In this document: positions 44,185 through 53,090 of the stretch, one piece after another
Position numbering within the stretch: position 1 is the first letter of the stretch
How the letters are laid out: every line of letters begins with the position of its first letter
From: DAITAZ01 sp036824045
Lineage (GTDB): Bacteria; Pseudomonadota; Gammaproteobacteria; Burkholderiales; Rhodocyclaceae
Direction: 5' to 3'
Length of the DNA: 64,000 nt
NCBI GenBank assembly: GCA_036824045.1
Contig: DAITAZ010000017.1
Location: 6,865 to 70,864, forward strand
Notes under the pieces: model-generated
The model's input: only the letters and a program-made list of their open reading frames with translations
Databases searched by the model: none
What the model was told of the DNA's origin: nothing
Position numbers and translations under genes: made by a program

Positions 44185-44874
44185 TCAGGCCCCTTCCAGG
44201 CGAAGGGTGACGAGGATGTACTCCCCCGCATCCACCGTGCCATTGCCATTCGCGTTCGAGAACACCACGAGGTGCAGGGCTGGCGCGGTAAAGGGGATGC
44301 CCCGGGTCTTGTCCAGGCAGGTGTTGCCGTAGCAGCGCTTGCCGATCACCTCGAAGTCGACGATCTGCCGGACGTTGATGGCGGTGTGATGCAGCCCCAT
44401 CACGCTGTTGCGCTCATCAAAGGCGTTGTGGGCGTCGCCTTTGGACACGAGCAGGTCGACGCCCCGGGGCGAATCGCTGGCGCTCCCCGCCATCGCCGTC
44501 GCCCCGTTCAGGCACTGCAGTGTGCCGATCGAGCGCCCGGTGCCAATGCCGCTGAAGATGCCGGGGTCCGCCGATGCGCAAATGCGGATCGGCGCAAGAT
44601 GCCCGGAGCCCCCCGTGCGATCCGGGGTGGGTTTGGGGACCAGGATGGTGAATGGCTCGCCGCGTCTGAGCGAATAGACCATTGCGCCGTTTGCACCAAG
44701 CGCCGGCCCGGCGGCCCGGCCGTTTTGCACGATCGAGAACTCGACGCCCGGCTTGGGGGGCGGGCCTGCGCAGGCTGCCAGGAGTGCGCCCATGCACGCA
44801 AGCAGCCCGGCCGTGACGGACTTCTCCCGTGCCCGCCGGTCAGGTTGGGAGTCTTGGTCTGCCCAAGTCTTCAA
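44185..44874 (-). CDS. putative lipoprotein with EF-hand-like tail
   Basis: About 229 residues from TTG 44874, which has GGAAG 8 nt upstream; another in-frame TTG lies at 44919. A basic N-terminus and hydrophobic stretch end in L-A-A-C (Cys35), a lipobox. The C-terminus contains NANGNGTVDAGEY, an EF-hand-like acidic/Asn loop. Four other Cys could pair in the periplasm. No family recognised. The lack of an ATG makes the start uncertain. Confidence 0.55.
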   Translation of the reverse strand: MKTWADQDSQPDRRAREKSVTAGLLACMGALLAACAGPPPKPGVEFSIVQNGRAAGPALGANGAMVYSLRRGEPFTILVPKPTPDRTGGSGHLAPIRICASADPGIFSGIGTGRSIGTLQCLNGATAMAGSASDSPRGVDLLVSKGDAHNAFDERNSVMGLHHTAINVRQIVDFEVIGKRCYGNTCLDKTRGIPFTAPALHLVVFSNANGNGTVDAGEYILVTLRLEGA

Positions 44875-45040
44875 GGTTCGATCTTCCGTTCGTGGTTGTC
44901 TGTCAGGTCCGGGAGCCAATCAAACGGGTGCCCCGTTCATGCGGGTTGGACCCGGGGCGCGTTGGCTGCTTCCCCGAAAGGGGAGGTGGGCTCGGCATGA
45001 AGATTAGCGCTGGTGGTGATCTCGGTGCTCCCCGGGGGCA

Positions 45041-45063
45041 AAAAAAACGGGCCCGAAGGCCCG
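45041..45063 (-). terminator. terminator of the phenol meta-pathway operon
   Basis: CGGGCC-cgaa-GGCCCG (45048-45063) followed on the - strand by TTTTTTT. It lies 60 bp after the last gene of the catabolic operon. Confidence 0.85.
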
Positions 45064-45122
45064 CTGAGAGAGCCCGGCCGGTGGAATGGCCGGAAGCAGA
45101 GGTGCGGTAAGGCGGTGCCGGC

Positions 45123-45992
45123 TTACAGGGGCAGGATGAGTTTCAACCAGACCTTGTCGCCGCCGGTGCGGTTTTCCACGTTGGTTTCCCGCTGCCACTG
45201 GCCCACGAGCGTCACGCCGCCCTTGGTGGAGTACTTGACGCTGGGGCCGATGGAGAAGACTTCGCCCTTGTTGCCGATTTCCCGGCCGTTGAGCTTGTCG
45301 GCGGTGGTTTGCTTGACGTAGTAGCCGGAGAGGCCCACGCCCCAGGGGCCGAAGTTCTTGCCCACCAGATAGTCGAAGTGGAATTCGTCGCCGGACTTGT
45401 AGTCGGTGTCCTTGTTCTTGGTCTTGATGTTGTACATGAACTTGCCGGACACCTCCCAGCCGTTCTGCCCCAGGTAGGAGATGGCGTAGATGGGCTCGAC
45501 GCTGTAGTAGTTGGTGCCCAGGTTGGCTACGTCGTTCTTGTCGTAGCGGCCGGTGGGCAGGTTGATGTCGAGGCCCACGGCCTGATGGATCTCGGGGGAG
45601 TGCCAGGCCAGGATCATGGGGTTGATGGTGATGTCGCCCAGGCCGGATTTCTTGAACTTGCCGCCAGGGGTTTCGACGGAGAGCTTCACCAGCGGCACGA
45701 TCACGTGCCAGGCCCAGTCGGCGCCGGCCACTTTCTGGTTGGTCACCTGCAGAAAGCGCATGGCGTCGAACCAGGCGTTGACTTTCACCGCGTCCACCTT
45801 GTTGCTGCCAGCGTAGGGGTGGGCGCTGTAGTTGCCGAAGTAGTTGATGAAGTAGTTGCCGGGGGGTGGCACGGCGCCGGCGAACCAGTTTTCGGCGCCA
45901 TTGGGGTACTGGTCGCCGCCTTCCTTGGCTTGGACGTTGCCGACGGCCAGGCCGCAGGCGGCCACGAGCAGGGCGATCTTGCTGAGCTTCAT
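45123..45992 (-). CDS. outer-membrane protein of the phenol MetA-degradation family
   Basis: 289 residues with a cleavable signal peptide (about 22 residues, ending VQA). The mature protein is rich in alternating aromatic beta-strands (NYFINYFGNYSAH, YYSVEPIYAISYLG, GLSGYYVKQTT) and ends in a Leu-Pro-Leu barrel-type strand, matching the 'MetA-pathway of phenol degradation' family found with meta-cleavage operons. A role as an outer-membrane channel for aromatic substrates is inferred. It is the last gene of the operon, separated from dmpI by 157 bp containing a hairpin. Confidence 0.82.
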   Translation of the reverse strand: MKLSKIALLVAACGLAVGNVQAKEGGDQYPNGAENWFAGAVPPPGNYFINYFGNYSAHPYAGSNKVDAVKVNAWFDAMRFLQVTNQKVAGADWAWHVIVPLVKLSVETPGGKFKKSGLGDITINPMILAWHSPEIHQAVGLDINLPTGRYDKNDVANLGTNYYSVEPIYAISYLGQNGWEVSGKFMYNIKTKNKDTDYKSGDEFHFDYLVGKNFGPWGVGLSGYYVKQTTADKLNGREIGNKGEVFSIGPSVKYSTKGGVTLVGQWQRETNVENRTGGDKVWLKLILPL

Positions 45993-46114
45993 GTTTTCTC
46001 CTCCTTGTTTGCCATGTGGTGCGGCTTGCGCCGCTGTTATTCCCTGAACGACGGACGAAAGACGTCCTCCCCCGGGTCCAGGGGATATTCGATGCGGTGG
46101 TGCGCGGGGGCATG

Positions 46115-46138
46115 CGGAGCGGCTTTTCGGCCGCTCCG
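46115..46138 (-). other. hairpin between dmpI and the outer-membrane gene
   Basis: CGGAGCGGC / GCCGCTCCG, a perfect 9-bp stem with a TTTTCG loop. No U-tract follows on the - strand, so it may stabilise the upstream mRNA or reduce read-through rather than terminate. Confidence 0.5.
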
Positions 46139-46149
46139 GGTGTCACGGC

Positions 46150-46341
46150 TTAGCGGCCGAGATCCTTGGCGGGTACGCCGGCAATGCCCCAGTTGGTGTT
46201 GGGCACGTCGTGAATCCACACGCGCACGTTTTGCTGGGGCGCGCCCAGGGCTTCCACCAGGGCTTGGGTGACCTTTTCGATCACGGCCCGCTTTTGTTCT
46301 TCGGTGCGGCCTTCAATCAGATAGATCTGGGCGAAAGGCAT
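46150..46341 (-). CDS. dmpI: 4-oxalocrotonate tautomerase
   Basis: 63 residues. Pro2 (MPFAQIYL) becomes the N-terminal catalytic base after Met removal, and the small two-layer fold with EEQKRAVIEKVTQALVEALG and VRVWIHDV matches DmpI/XylH. It isomerises 2-hydroxymuconate to the oxo form in the oxidative branch of the meta pathway. GGAGGAGAC precedes the ATG. Confidence 0.93.
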   Translation of the reverse strand: MPFAQIYLIEGRTEEQKRAVIEKVTQALVEALGAPQQNVRVWIHDVPNTNWGIAGVPAKDLGR

Positions 46342-46378
46342 GGGGTCTCCTCCTTGTGCTGGGCGGGTCGGGGCTTGG

Positions 46379-47167
46379 CTAACGGAAGCGGACGTTTACC
46401 GCCCCCAGGTGCTGGGCGCGCAGGGTCACGTTGTCGCCGGGGCCTACCGCCACCGCTTCGGTGATGCCGCCGGAGAGGATCAGGCTGCCGGCGGGGATGC
46501 TTTCTCCCCGCGCTCCGAGGTGGTTGGCCAGGGCGGCCACGGCGGCGGCCGGATGGCCGAGCACCGCGGCGCCGGCACCAAAGGCCACCGGGTTGCCGTT
46601 CTTCTCCAGCACCACGCCCAGGGTGCGCAAGTCCAGGTCCGCCGCGGGGCGGGGGGTGCCGCCCACCACGAAGTAGGCGGCGGACGTGTTGTCGGCGATG
46701 ACGCTCTTCAGATCGAACTTGAAGTCCCGGTAGCGGCTGTCAATCACCTCGATGCCGGGCAGGATGAAGTCGGTGGCGGCCAGCACCGAGCCGATGTGGC
46801 ATCCGGGGCCTTTGAGCTCGGCTTTGGTGACGAAGCAGATTTCCGGCTCCACCTTGGGGTGGATCAGGGTCTTGCAGTCCACCTCGCCGCCTTCGGGCAC
46901 GCTGAAGGTGTCCACCAAAAAGCCGAAGCAGGGCACTTCGACGCCCATCTGCTTCATCTTGGCGTAGGAGGTGAGCCCGGCCTTGAGGCCGACGATGCGG
47001 GCGCCCCGGGCCAGCTTGCGGCGGCGGATCTCGTCCTGGATGGCGTAGGCGTCCTCCCAGTCCATGTCCGGGTGCTGGTCGGTGATCTTGGGGGTGTCCC
47101 GGGCCTGGAGCTGGCAGTTTTCCAGGTACTCCGCCAGTTGATCGATGGTGGTTTTGTCCAGATTCAT
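46379..47167 (-). CDS. dmpH: 4-oxalocrotonate decarboxylase
   Basis: 262 residues of the DmpE/DmpH (fumarylacetoacetate hydrolase-like) family. Signatures are VGLKAGLTSYAKMKQMGV, HPKVEPEICFV with the Mg-binding Glu residues, and EVIDSRYRDFKFDLKSVIADNTSAA. It decarboxylates oxalocrotonate to 2-hydroxypenta-2,4-dienoate. It is told from its paralogue DmpE by gene order next to dmpI and dmpG. ATGA overlap with dmpG. Confidence 0.92.
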   Translation of the reverse strand: MNLDKTTIDQLAEYLENCQLQARDTPKITDQHPDMDWEDAYAIQDEIRRRKLARGARIVGLKAGLTSYAKMKQMGVEVPCFGFLVDTFSVPEGGEVDCKTLIHPKVEPEICFVTKAELKGPGCHIGSVLAATDFILPGIEVIDSRYRDFKFDLKSVIADNTSAAYFVVGGTPRPAADLDLRTLGVVLEKNGNPVAFGAGAAVLGHPAAAVAALANHLGARGESIPAGSLILSGGITEAVAVGPGDNVTLRAQHLGAVNVRFR

Positions 47168-48204
47168 GCTGCGGCTCCCTGGGTCTGCTTCTGCCGGGCG
47201 AGGGTCAGGGCGGTGTCCTCGATCATGTCTTCCTGACCGCCCACCATGCCCCGGCGGCCCATTTCCACCAGGATCTCCCGGGCGGGCACGCCGTATTTCT
47301 TTTCTGCCCGCTTGGCGAAGAGCAGGAAGGAGCCATACACCCCGGCGTAGCCCAGGGTCAGGGCGTCGCGGTCGATGCGGATGGGGAAGTCCATGATCGG
47401 CACCACCAGGTCTTCGGCCACGTCCTGGATCTTGAACACGTCCACGCCGGTTTCGATGCCCATCAGGTCGCACACCGCCACGAACACTTCCATGGGCGTG
47501 TTGCCGGCACCGGCGCCCAGACCTGCGGCGGCGGCATCGATACGGTTGGCCCCCGCCTCAATGGCGGCGATGGAGTTGGCCACGCCCATGGCCAGATTGT
47601 GGTGGCCGTGGAAACCCAGTTCGGTCTCGGGCTTCAGGGCGGCGCGCACGGCCGAGAGGCGGGCCTTGACGCCATCCGGCAGCAGATGGCCGGCGGAATC
47701 GGTGACGTAGATGCAGTTGGCGCCATAGCTTTCCATCAGCAAGGCTTGCTTCACCAGCCCTTCGGGGCTGTTCATGTGGGCCATCATCAGGAAGCCCACG
47801 GTGTCCATCTCCATCTTGCGGGCCAGGGTGATGTGTTGCTCGCTCACGTCCGCCTCGGTGCAGTGGGTGGCCACCCGGATGGTGGCCACGCCCAGTTCCC
47901 GCGCCATCTTCAGGTGGTCCACGGTGCCGATGCCCGGCAGCAGCAGCGCGCTGACCTTGGCCTGCTTCATCAGGGGGATGACGGTGGACAGGTATTCCTC
48001 GTCCGTATGGGCGGGGAAACCGTAGTTCACCGAGCTGCCGCCCAGGCCGTCTCCGTGGGTGACTTCGATCAGCGGCACCCCCGCAGCGTCGAGCCCCTGG
48101 GCGATGGTCTTCATCTGCTCCAGGCTCATCAGGTGGCGCTTGGGGTGCATGCCGTCGCGCAGGGTCATGTCGTGGACAGTAATCTTCTTGCCTTTGAGGT
48201 CCAT
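47164..48204 (-). CDS. dmpG: 4-hydroxy-2-oxovalerate aldolase
   Basis: 346 residues. The TIM barrel begins VHDMTLRDGMHPKRH (metal-binding Asp) and contains GFHGHHNLAMGVANS with the metal-binding His pair. It cleaves 4-hydroxy-2-oxovalerate to pyruvate and acetaldehyde and channels acetaldehyde to DmpF in a heterodimer. The two genes are 10 bp apart, as usual. Confidence 0.96.
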   Translation of the reverse strand: MDLKGKKITVHDMTLRDGMHPKRHLMSLEQMKTIAQGLDAAGVPLIEVTHGDGLGGSSVNYGFPAHTDEEYLSTVIPLMKQAKVSALLLPGIGTVDHLKMARELGVATIRVATHCTEADVSEQHITLARKMEMDTVGFLMMAHMNSPEGLVKQALLMESYGANCIYVTDSAGHLLPDGVKARLSAVRAALKPETELGFHGHHNLAMGVANSIAAIEAGANRIDAAAAGLGAGAGNTPMEVFVAVCDLMGIETGVDVFKIQDVAEDLVVPIMDFPIRIDRDALTLGYAGVYGSFLLFAKRAEKKYGVPAREILVEMGRRGMVGGQEDMIEDTALTLARQKQTQGAAA

Positions 48205-48214
48205 GGCCGGTTCC

Positions 48215-49129
48215 TTATGCGGTGACGGGTTGGAGGGTGAGTTCGCCCTTGAGGATTTCCTCGGCGAACATCTCGGCGGTGCGGGCGGCGGCGGCGGTCA
48301 TGATGTCCAGGTTGCCGGCGTACTTGGGCAGGTAGTCGCCCAGTCCTTCCACCTCCATGAACACCGAGACCCGGTTGCCGTCGAACACCGGGCCGTTCAC
48401 CAGCTTGTAGCCCGGGACGTATTTCTGCACCTCGCGGATCATGTCGTGGATGCTCTGGGTGATGGCGGCCTGGTCCGGTTCGGTCTCGGTCAGGCAGTGC
48501 ACCGTGTCGCGCATGATCAGCGGCGGCTCAGCCGGGTTGATGATGATGATGGCCTTGCCCTTCCTGGCGCCGCCCACCTTCTCCACCGCGCCGGCGGTGG
48601 TGCGGGTGAATTCGTCGATGTTCTTGCGGGTGCCAGGGCCCACCGAACGGCTGGACACCGTGGCCACGATCTCGCCGTAGGCCACCGGCTGCACGCGGCT
48701 CACCGCCGCCACCATCGGGATGGTGGCCTGGCCGCCGCAGGTGACCATGTTCACGTTCATTTCCTTCTTGCCCACGTGCTCCTTCAGGTTCACCGGCGGC
48801 ACGCAGTAGGGGCCGATGGCGGCGGGGGTCAGGTCGATCATCAGCGCGCCCTGAGCGTTGACCTTGCGCGAGTTGTCCGCGTGGACGTAGGCGCTGGTGG
48901 CGTCGAAAACGATTTGCACACCGTCGGCCTGCATGTGCGGCACCAGACCATCCACGCCCTCGGCGGTGGTCTTGATGCCCATCTCGCGGGCGCGCTTGAG
49001 GCCGTCGGATTCCGGGTCAATGCCCACCATCCACACCGGTTCGAGTACGGGGCTGCGTTGCAGCTTGGCCAGCAGATCGGTCCCGATGTTGCCGGGGCCG
49101 ATCAGGGCGCATTTGATTTTTTGGCTCAT
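48215..49129 (-). CDS. dmpF: acetaldehyde dehydrogenase (acylating)
   Basis: 304 residues. The N-terminal Rossmann motif is IGPGNIGTDL; the catalytic Cys lies in MVTCGGQATIP near residue 130; SVGPGTRKNIDEFT follows. It oxidises acetaldehyde to acetyl-CoA using NAD+ and CoA in complex with DmpG. The upstream neighbour is an SDR gene 31 bp away instead of the usual dmpE. Confidence 0.96.
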   Translation of the reverse strand: MSQKIKCALIGPGNIGTDLLAKLQRSPVLEPVWMVGIDPESDGLKRAREMGIKTTAEGVDGLVPHMQADGVQIVFDATSAYVHADNSRKVNAQGALMIDLTPAAIGPYCVPPVNLKEHVGKKEMNVNMVTCGGQATIPMVAAVSRVQPVAYGEIVATVSSRSVGPGTRKNIDEFTRTTAGAVEKVGGARKGKAIIIINPAEPPLIMRDTVHCLTETEPDQAAITQSIHDMIREVQKYVPGYKLVNGPVFDGNRVSVFMEVEGLGDYLPKYAGNLDIMTAAAARTAEMFAEEILKGELTLQPVTA

Positions 49130-49160
49130 CGCTGGATTTCCTTTTTGGGGTCGCGAAGGG

Positions 49161-49955
49161 TTAAACCATGCTGCGCACCACACCGCCTTCGACCCGCAGG
49201 GCCGCGCCGTGGGTGGCAGATGCAAGGGGACTGCAGAGGTAGGCGACCATGGCTGCCACCTCCGCGGGTTCGATGAAGCGCTTGAGGAGCGAGGTGGGCC
49301 GGGCGTGGGCGAAGAAATCCCGCTCCGCCTGCTCCACGGAAACACCCTGTTCGTCCGCCAGACGGCTGAAGAACGTGGCCACGCCCTCGGTGCGGGTGGG
49401 GCCGGGCAGCACGGAATTGACCGTGACGCCGCAGCCGGCGCAGGTTTCCGCCAGGCCCCGGGCCACCGAAATCTGGGCCGCCTTGCTCATCCCGTAATGA
49501 ATCATTTCCGCCGGCGGGCAGACGCCGGATTCGCTGGAGATGAACACGATGCGGCCCCAGTCGCGGGCCTTCATCGCCGGCAGGTAATGGCGGGCCAGGC
49601 GCACGCCACTCATTACATTGGTTTCGAAGAAGGTGAACCACTCGGCGTCGGTGATGGCCTCGAAGGGCTGGGGGTCGAAGATGCCCAGGTTGTTGACCAG
49701 CACGTCCACGTCCGGGCAGAGGGCAGTCAAGGCCGCGCAGCCGCCCGCCGAGGACAGGTCCGCCGCCACGCCGCTGGCCCGGGCGCCGGGCACGGCGGCG
49801 CGCAGGCGGGCCTCCGCCTCGGTCACGCCGGCGCGGCTGCGGCCGTTGAGGATCACCTCGGCGCCTTCGGCCGCCAGCGCGCAGGCCGTGGCAAAGCCGA
49901 TGCCTGCGGTGGAGCCGGTCACGAGGGCGCGCTTGCCGTTGAGTTGCAGGTTCAT
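49161..49955 (-). CDS. short-chain dehydrogenase/reductase inserted in the meta operon
   Basis: 264 residues of classical SDR type: cofactor motif TGSTAGIG near residue 14, NNLGIF near 88, catalytic Ser in FISSESG, and Tyr/Lys in YGMSK near 155. The C-terminus carries the usual FIEPAEVAAMVAYLCSP segment. The SDR gene is not part of the standard dmp order, yet it sits tightly between dmpE and dmpF (16 and 31 bp gaps). It could act on a pathway aldehyde, ketone or an alternative aromatic substrate; this is inference. Confidence 0.88.
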   Translation of the reverse strand: MNLQLNGKRALVTGSTAGIGFATACALAAEGAEVILNGRSRAGVTEAEARLRAAVPGARASGVAADLSSAGGCAALTALCPDVDVLVNNLGIFDPQPFEAITDAEWFTFFETNVMSGVRLARHYLPAMKARDWGRIVFISSESGVCPPAEMIHYGMSKAAQISVARGLAETCAGCGVTVNSVLPGPTRTEGVATFFSRLADEQGVSVEQAERDFFAHARPTSLLKRFIEPAEVAAMVAYLCSPLASATHGAALRVEGGVVRSMV

Positions 49956-49971
49956 GCCGGAGGGGCTCCGC

Positions 49972-50754
49972 TTAAACGAAACGCACCGAGCAGCCGCCAA
50001 TGCCGCCAATGGACACGCGCAGGCTGTCGCCGGCCTGGACGGGCACCATCGCCGCCAGCGATCCGGAGAGCACGATCTCGCCTGCCTTGAGGGGGATGCC
50101 CAGGCGGCCCAGGGTGTTGGCCAGCCAGGCCACGGCATTGCAGGGATGGCCCAGGGCGGCCGCGCCGGCGCCGGTGGCCACCAGTTCGCCGTTCTTCTCG
50201 AGCACCATGCCGCAGCCGTAGAGATCCACGGTTTTCGGGTCCACCAACTTTTCGCCGAGCACGAACACGCCACAGGAGGCATTGTCTGCCACCGTGTCCT
50301 GGATCTTGATCTTCCAGTCCCGGATGCGGGAATCGACGATCTCGAAGCAGGCCATCACCCCTTCGGTGGCGGCCAGCACGTCGGCGGCGGTGACGCCGGG
50401 GCCCATCAGGTCCTTCTTGAGCATGAAGGCGATCTCGCCTTCCGCCTTGGGCTGGATCAGCCGCGCGGCGGGGATGGCTTCGCCTTCGTTGTAGACCATG
50501 CCGTCGGTGAGCCAGCCGAAGTCCGGCTGGTACACGCCCAGCATGTTCATCACCGCGGCGCTGGTGACGCCGATTTTCTTGCCCACCACCTTCTCCCCCG
50601 CCTCCAGGCGGCGGGCGAGCATGCGCTGCTGGACGAAGTAGGCGTCTTCGATGCTCATGTCCGGGTGGCGGCTGGACAGCGGGTCCAGCACCCGGCAGTC
50701 GCGCAGGGCTTCGAAGAGTTCGTCGCCCAGGCTGTCGATCAGGGTTTGTTCCAT
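49972..50754 (-). CDS. dmpE: 2-oxopent-4-enoate hydratase
   Basis: 260 residues, paralogous to DmpH. VVGKKIGVTSAAVMNMLGV, PKAEGEIAFMLKKDL and EIVDSRIRDWKIKIQDTVADNASCG are the family motifs with the metal-binding Glu residues. It hydrates 2-oxopent-4-enoate to 4-hydroxy-2-oxovalerate. It follows dmpD by 26 bp, the normal order. Confidence 0.92.
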   Translation of the reverse strand: MEQTLIDSLGDELFEALRDCRVLDPLSSRHPDMSIEDAYFVQQRMLARRLEAGEKVVGKKIGVTSAAVMNMLGVYQPDFGWLTDGMVYNEGEAIPAARLIQPKAEGEIAFMLKKDLMGPGVTAADVLAATEGVMACFEIVDSRIRDWKIKIQDTVADNASCGVFVLGEKLVDPKTVDLYGCGMVLEKNGELVATGAGAAALGHPCNAVAWLANTLGRLGIPLKAGEIVLSGSLAAMVPVQAGDSLRVSIGGIGGCSVRFV

Positions 50755-50780
50755 GGGTGTTGTTTTCCGGGGGTTGTGGC

Positions 50781-51620
50781 TTACCGGCCGTCCGCTTCCG
50801 TGAGGAAGTCGCCCACGAGACGGGCGAAACGGGCGGCGTGTTCGATCTGGGTCCAGTGGCCGCAGCGGCCGAATACGTGCAATTGGGCGCGGGGAATCCA
50901 CTGGGCCAGGGTGAGGGAGTTGGCCAGGGGGATCACCTGATCCTCCCGGCCGTGGATCACCAGCGTTTCATGAGGCAGGGCGCGAATGTCCGCCTCGGGG
51001 CTGGCCATGGCGTCCACCCAGCGCTGGCGCGGGGCGGGAAACATGGCGGCAAAGCTTTCCTGAAAGCCCGGGCGGATGCTGGCTTCAAAACGCAGCCGGG
51101 CCAGTTCGTCGGTGACCAGCCCGCGGTCAAAGGCAAAGATGTCCAGCAGCGCCCGCATGGCCTCGAGGGATGGGGTGTAGCCCCATACCGCGTCCAGCCC
51201 CGGTGTGATGGGGAAAGGCACGCCCACGCTGCCCATGAGCACCAGCCGCCGCACCCGCTGCGGGTGGCGGATGGCCAGCGCCAGGGCCAGGGCGCCGCCG
51301 AAGGAATTGCCCACCAGGTCGGCTTGGGGCAGTTCCAGCGCATCGAGCAGGCCCACCGCCTGGGCGACCCAGGTGTCCATGTCGTAGCGGACGCCGGCGG
51401 GGCGATCACTGAAGCCAAAGCCCACCATGTCCGGGGCGATGCAGCGCGCCCGTTTGCCGATCTCCGGCAGCACCAGGCGCCAGTTGGCCCAGGCGGACAC
51501 GCCTGGCCCCGACCCGTGGATGAAAAGCACCGGGGAGCCGCTGCCCACATCGTGGAAATTGGTGCGGATGCCGCCGGCGACGATGCTGCGGGCGATTTCC
51601 GGGTTGGCGTGCGCGTTCAT
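50781..51620 (-). CDS. dmpD: 2-hydroxymuconic semialdehyde hydrolase
   Basis: 279 residues of the alpha/beta-hydrolase fold: oxyanion HGSGPG near residue 35, nucleophile elbow GNSFGG near residue 107, acid Asp in VIHGREDQVIP and the catalytic His in CGHWTQIE near 256. It hydrolyses ring-cleavage ketones or semialdehyde to 2-oxopent-4-enoate and an acid, in parallel with the DmpC branch. It lies 15 bp after dmpC. Confidence 0.94.
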   Translation of the reverse strand: MNAHANPEIARSIVAGGIRTNFHDVGSGSPVLFIHGSGPGVSAWANWRLVLPEIGKRARCIAPDMVGFGFSDRPAGVRYDMDTWVAQAVGLLDALELPQADLVGNSFGGALALALAIRHPQRVRRLVLMGSVGVPFPITPGLDAVWGYTPSLEAMRALLDIFAFDRGLVTDELARLRFEASIRPGFQESFAAMFPAPRQRWVDAMASPEADIRALPHETLVIHGREDQVIPLANSLTLAQWIPRAQLHVFGRCGHWTQIEHAARFARLVGDFLTEADGR

Positions 51621-51635
51621 GGTCTGTGCGGGCCG

Positions 51636-53090
51636 TTACAGCTTGATGCAGACGTTCTTCAGCTCGGTGTAGAACTCCAGGGAGTGCACCCCGCCCTCGC
51701 GGCCGATGCCGGACTGCTTGGCGCCGCCGAAGGGGGTGCGCAGGTCGCGCAGGAACCAGGAGTTCACCCAGGCCAGGCCCACTTCCATGCGGGCAGCCAC
51801 CCGGTGGGCGCGGGCCAGGTCGCGGGTCCAGATGGCGGTGGCCAGCCCGTACTCGTTGTCGTTGGCCTTGGCCAGCACTTCTTCCTCGGTGTCGAAGGGG
51901 GCGATGTGGCAGCAGGGGCCGAAAATCTCTTCCTTGATCACCGAGGCGGTTTCCGGCAAGCCGGTCCAGATGGTGGGCTGCACCCAGGCGCCGCCCGCCA
52001 GTTCGCCCGGCATCTCGGGCGAGCCGCCGCCGGTCACCAGGGTGGCGCCTTCGGCCATGGCCTTCTGGTAGTAGGAGAGCACCTTGTTGCGATGCTCCTG
52101 GGAGATGAGCGGACCCATGCCCGTGGCCGGGTCTTCCGGCGGGCCCAGGCGGAGGTTCTCGGCGGACTGCTTGAGGGCGGCCACGAAGCGCTCAAAGAGC
52201 GGCCGCTCCACGTACACCCGCTCGGTGCCCAGGCACACCTGGCCGCAGTTGGCGAACACGGAGCGCATGGTGCCTTCGATGGCGGCGTCGAAGTCGCAGT
52301 CGGCAAAGACGATGGCCGCGTTCTTGCCGCCCATCTCCAGGCTCACCGGGCGGGCGCCCACCGCGGCCGCCTTCATGATGGCGGCGCCGGTCCGGGTTTC
52401 GCCGGTGAAGGTGATGGCGTTCACCCCCTGGTGGGTGGTGAGGAATTCGCCCGCCGAATCGGGGCCGAAACCGTGCACCACGTTGTACACCCCCTTGGGG
52501 ACGCCGACGGTGTTCATCACCTCGCCCAGCAGGGTGGCCGTCTGGGGCGTTTCCTCACTGGGCTTGACCACCACCGTGTTGCCGCAGGCCAGGGCCGGGC
52601 CCACCTTCCAGGTCATCAACAGCAGGGGCAGGTTCCACGGGCAGATCACCCCCACCACGCCCACCGGCCGGCGGATGCTGTAGTTGAGGGCGCCGCGTCC
52701 GTCCGGGGTGGCCATCTCGAAGCACTCGCTGGGCACGTTCTTCACCACGTCGGCAAAGATCTTGAAGTTGGCCGCGCCACGGGGGATGTCGATGTGGGAG
52801 GCCAGGCTCCGGGGTTTGCCGGTGTCTGCGCACTCGGCTTCGAGGAACTCATCAAAGCGCCGGTTGATCTCGTTGGCCACGGCGTAGAGCATGTCCACCC
52901 GGTCGGCCACGGTCATCTTGCCCCAGGGGCCGTTGAGGGCGGCGCGGGCGGCGCCTACGGCGGCATCCACCTCCCGCCGGCCGGCTTCGTGAACCTGGCC
53001 CAGCACCCCGTTGGTGAGGGGCGAGCGCTTGTCGAAGGTTCGGCCCGTGCTGACAAATTCGCCGCCGATGAAGTTGAGGAACTGTTTCAT
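51636..53090 (-). CDS. dmpC: 2-hydroxymuconic semialdehyde dehydrogenase
   Basis: 484 residues of the aldehyde dehydrogenase superfamily: PWNLPLLLMTWKVGPAL, TFTGETRTG, the catalytic Glu in LEMGGKNAAIVF and catalytic Cys in NCGQVCLGTERV. DmpC oxidises the semialdehyde to 2-hydroxymuconate, the start of the oxidative branch. Length equals the usual DmpC/XylG of about 486. The ATG overlaps the GlcG-like gene stop (ATGA). Confidence 0.95.
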   Translation of the reverse strand: MKQFLNFIGGEFVSTGRTFDKRSPLTNGVLGQVHEAGRREVDAAVGAARAALNGPWGKMTVADRVDMLYAVANEINRRFDEFLEAECADTGKPRSLASHIDIPRGAANFKIFADVVKNVPSECFEMATPDGRGALNYSIRRPVGVVGVICPWNLPLLLMTWKVGPALACGNTVVVKPSEETPQTATLLGEVMNTVGVPKGVYNVVHGFGPDSAGEFLTTHQGVNAITFTGETRTGAAIMKAAAVGARPVSLEMGGKNAAIVFADCDFDAAIEGTMRSVFANCGQVCLGTERVYVERPLFERFVAALKQSAENLRLGPPEDPATGMGPLISQEHRNKVLSYYQKAMAEGATLVTGGGSPEMPGELAGGAWVQPTIWTGLPETASVIKEEIFGPCCHIAPFDTEEEVLAKANDNEYGLATAIWTRDLARAHRVAARMEVGLAWVNSWFLRDLRTPFGGAKQSGIGREGGVHSLEFYTELKNVCIKL

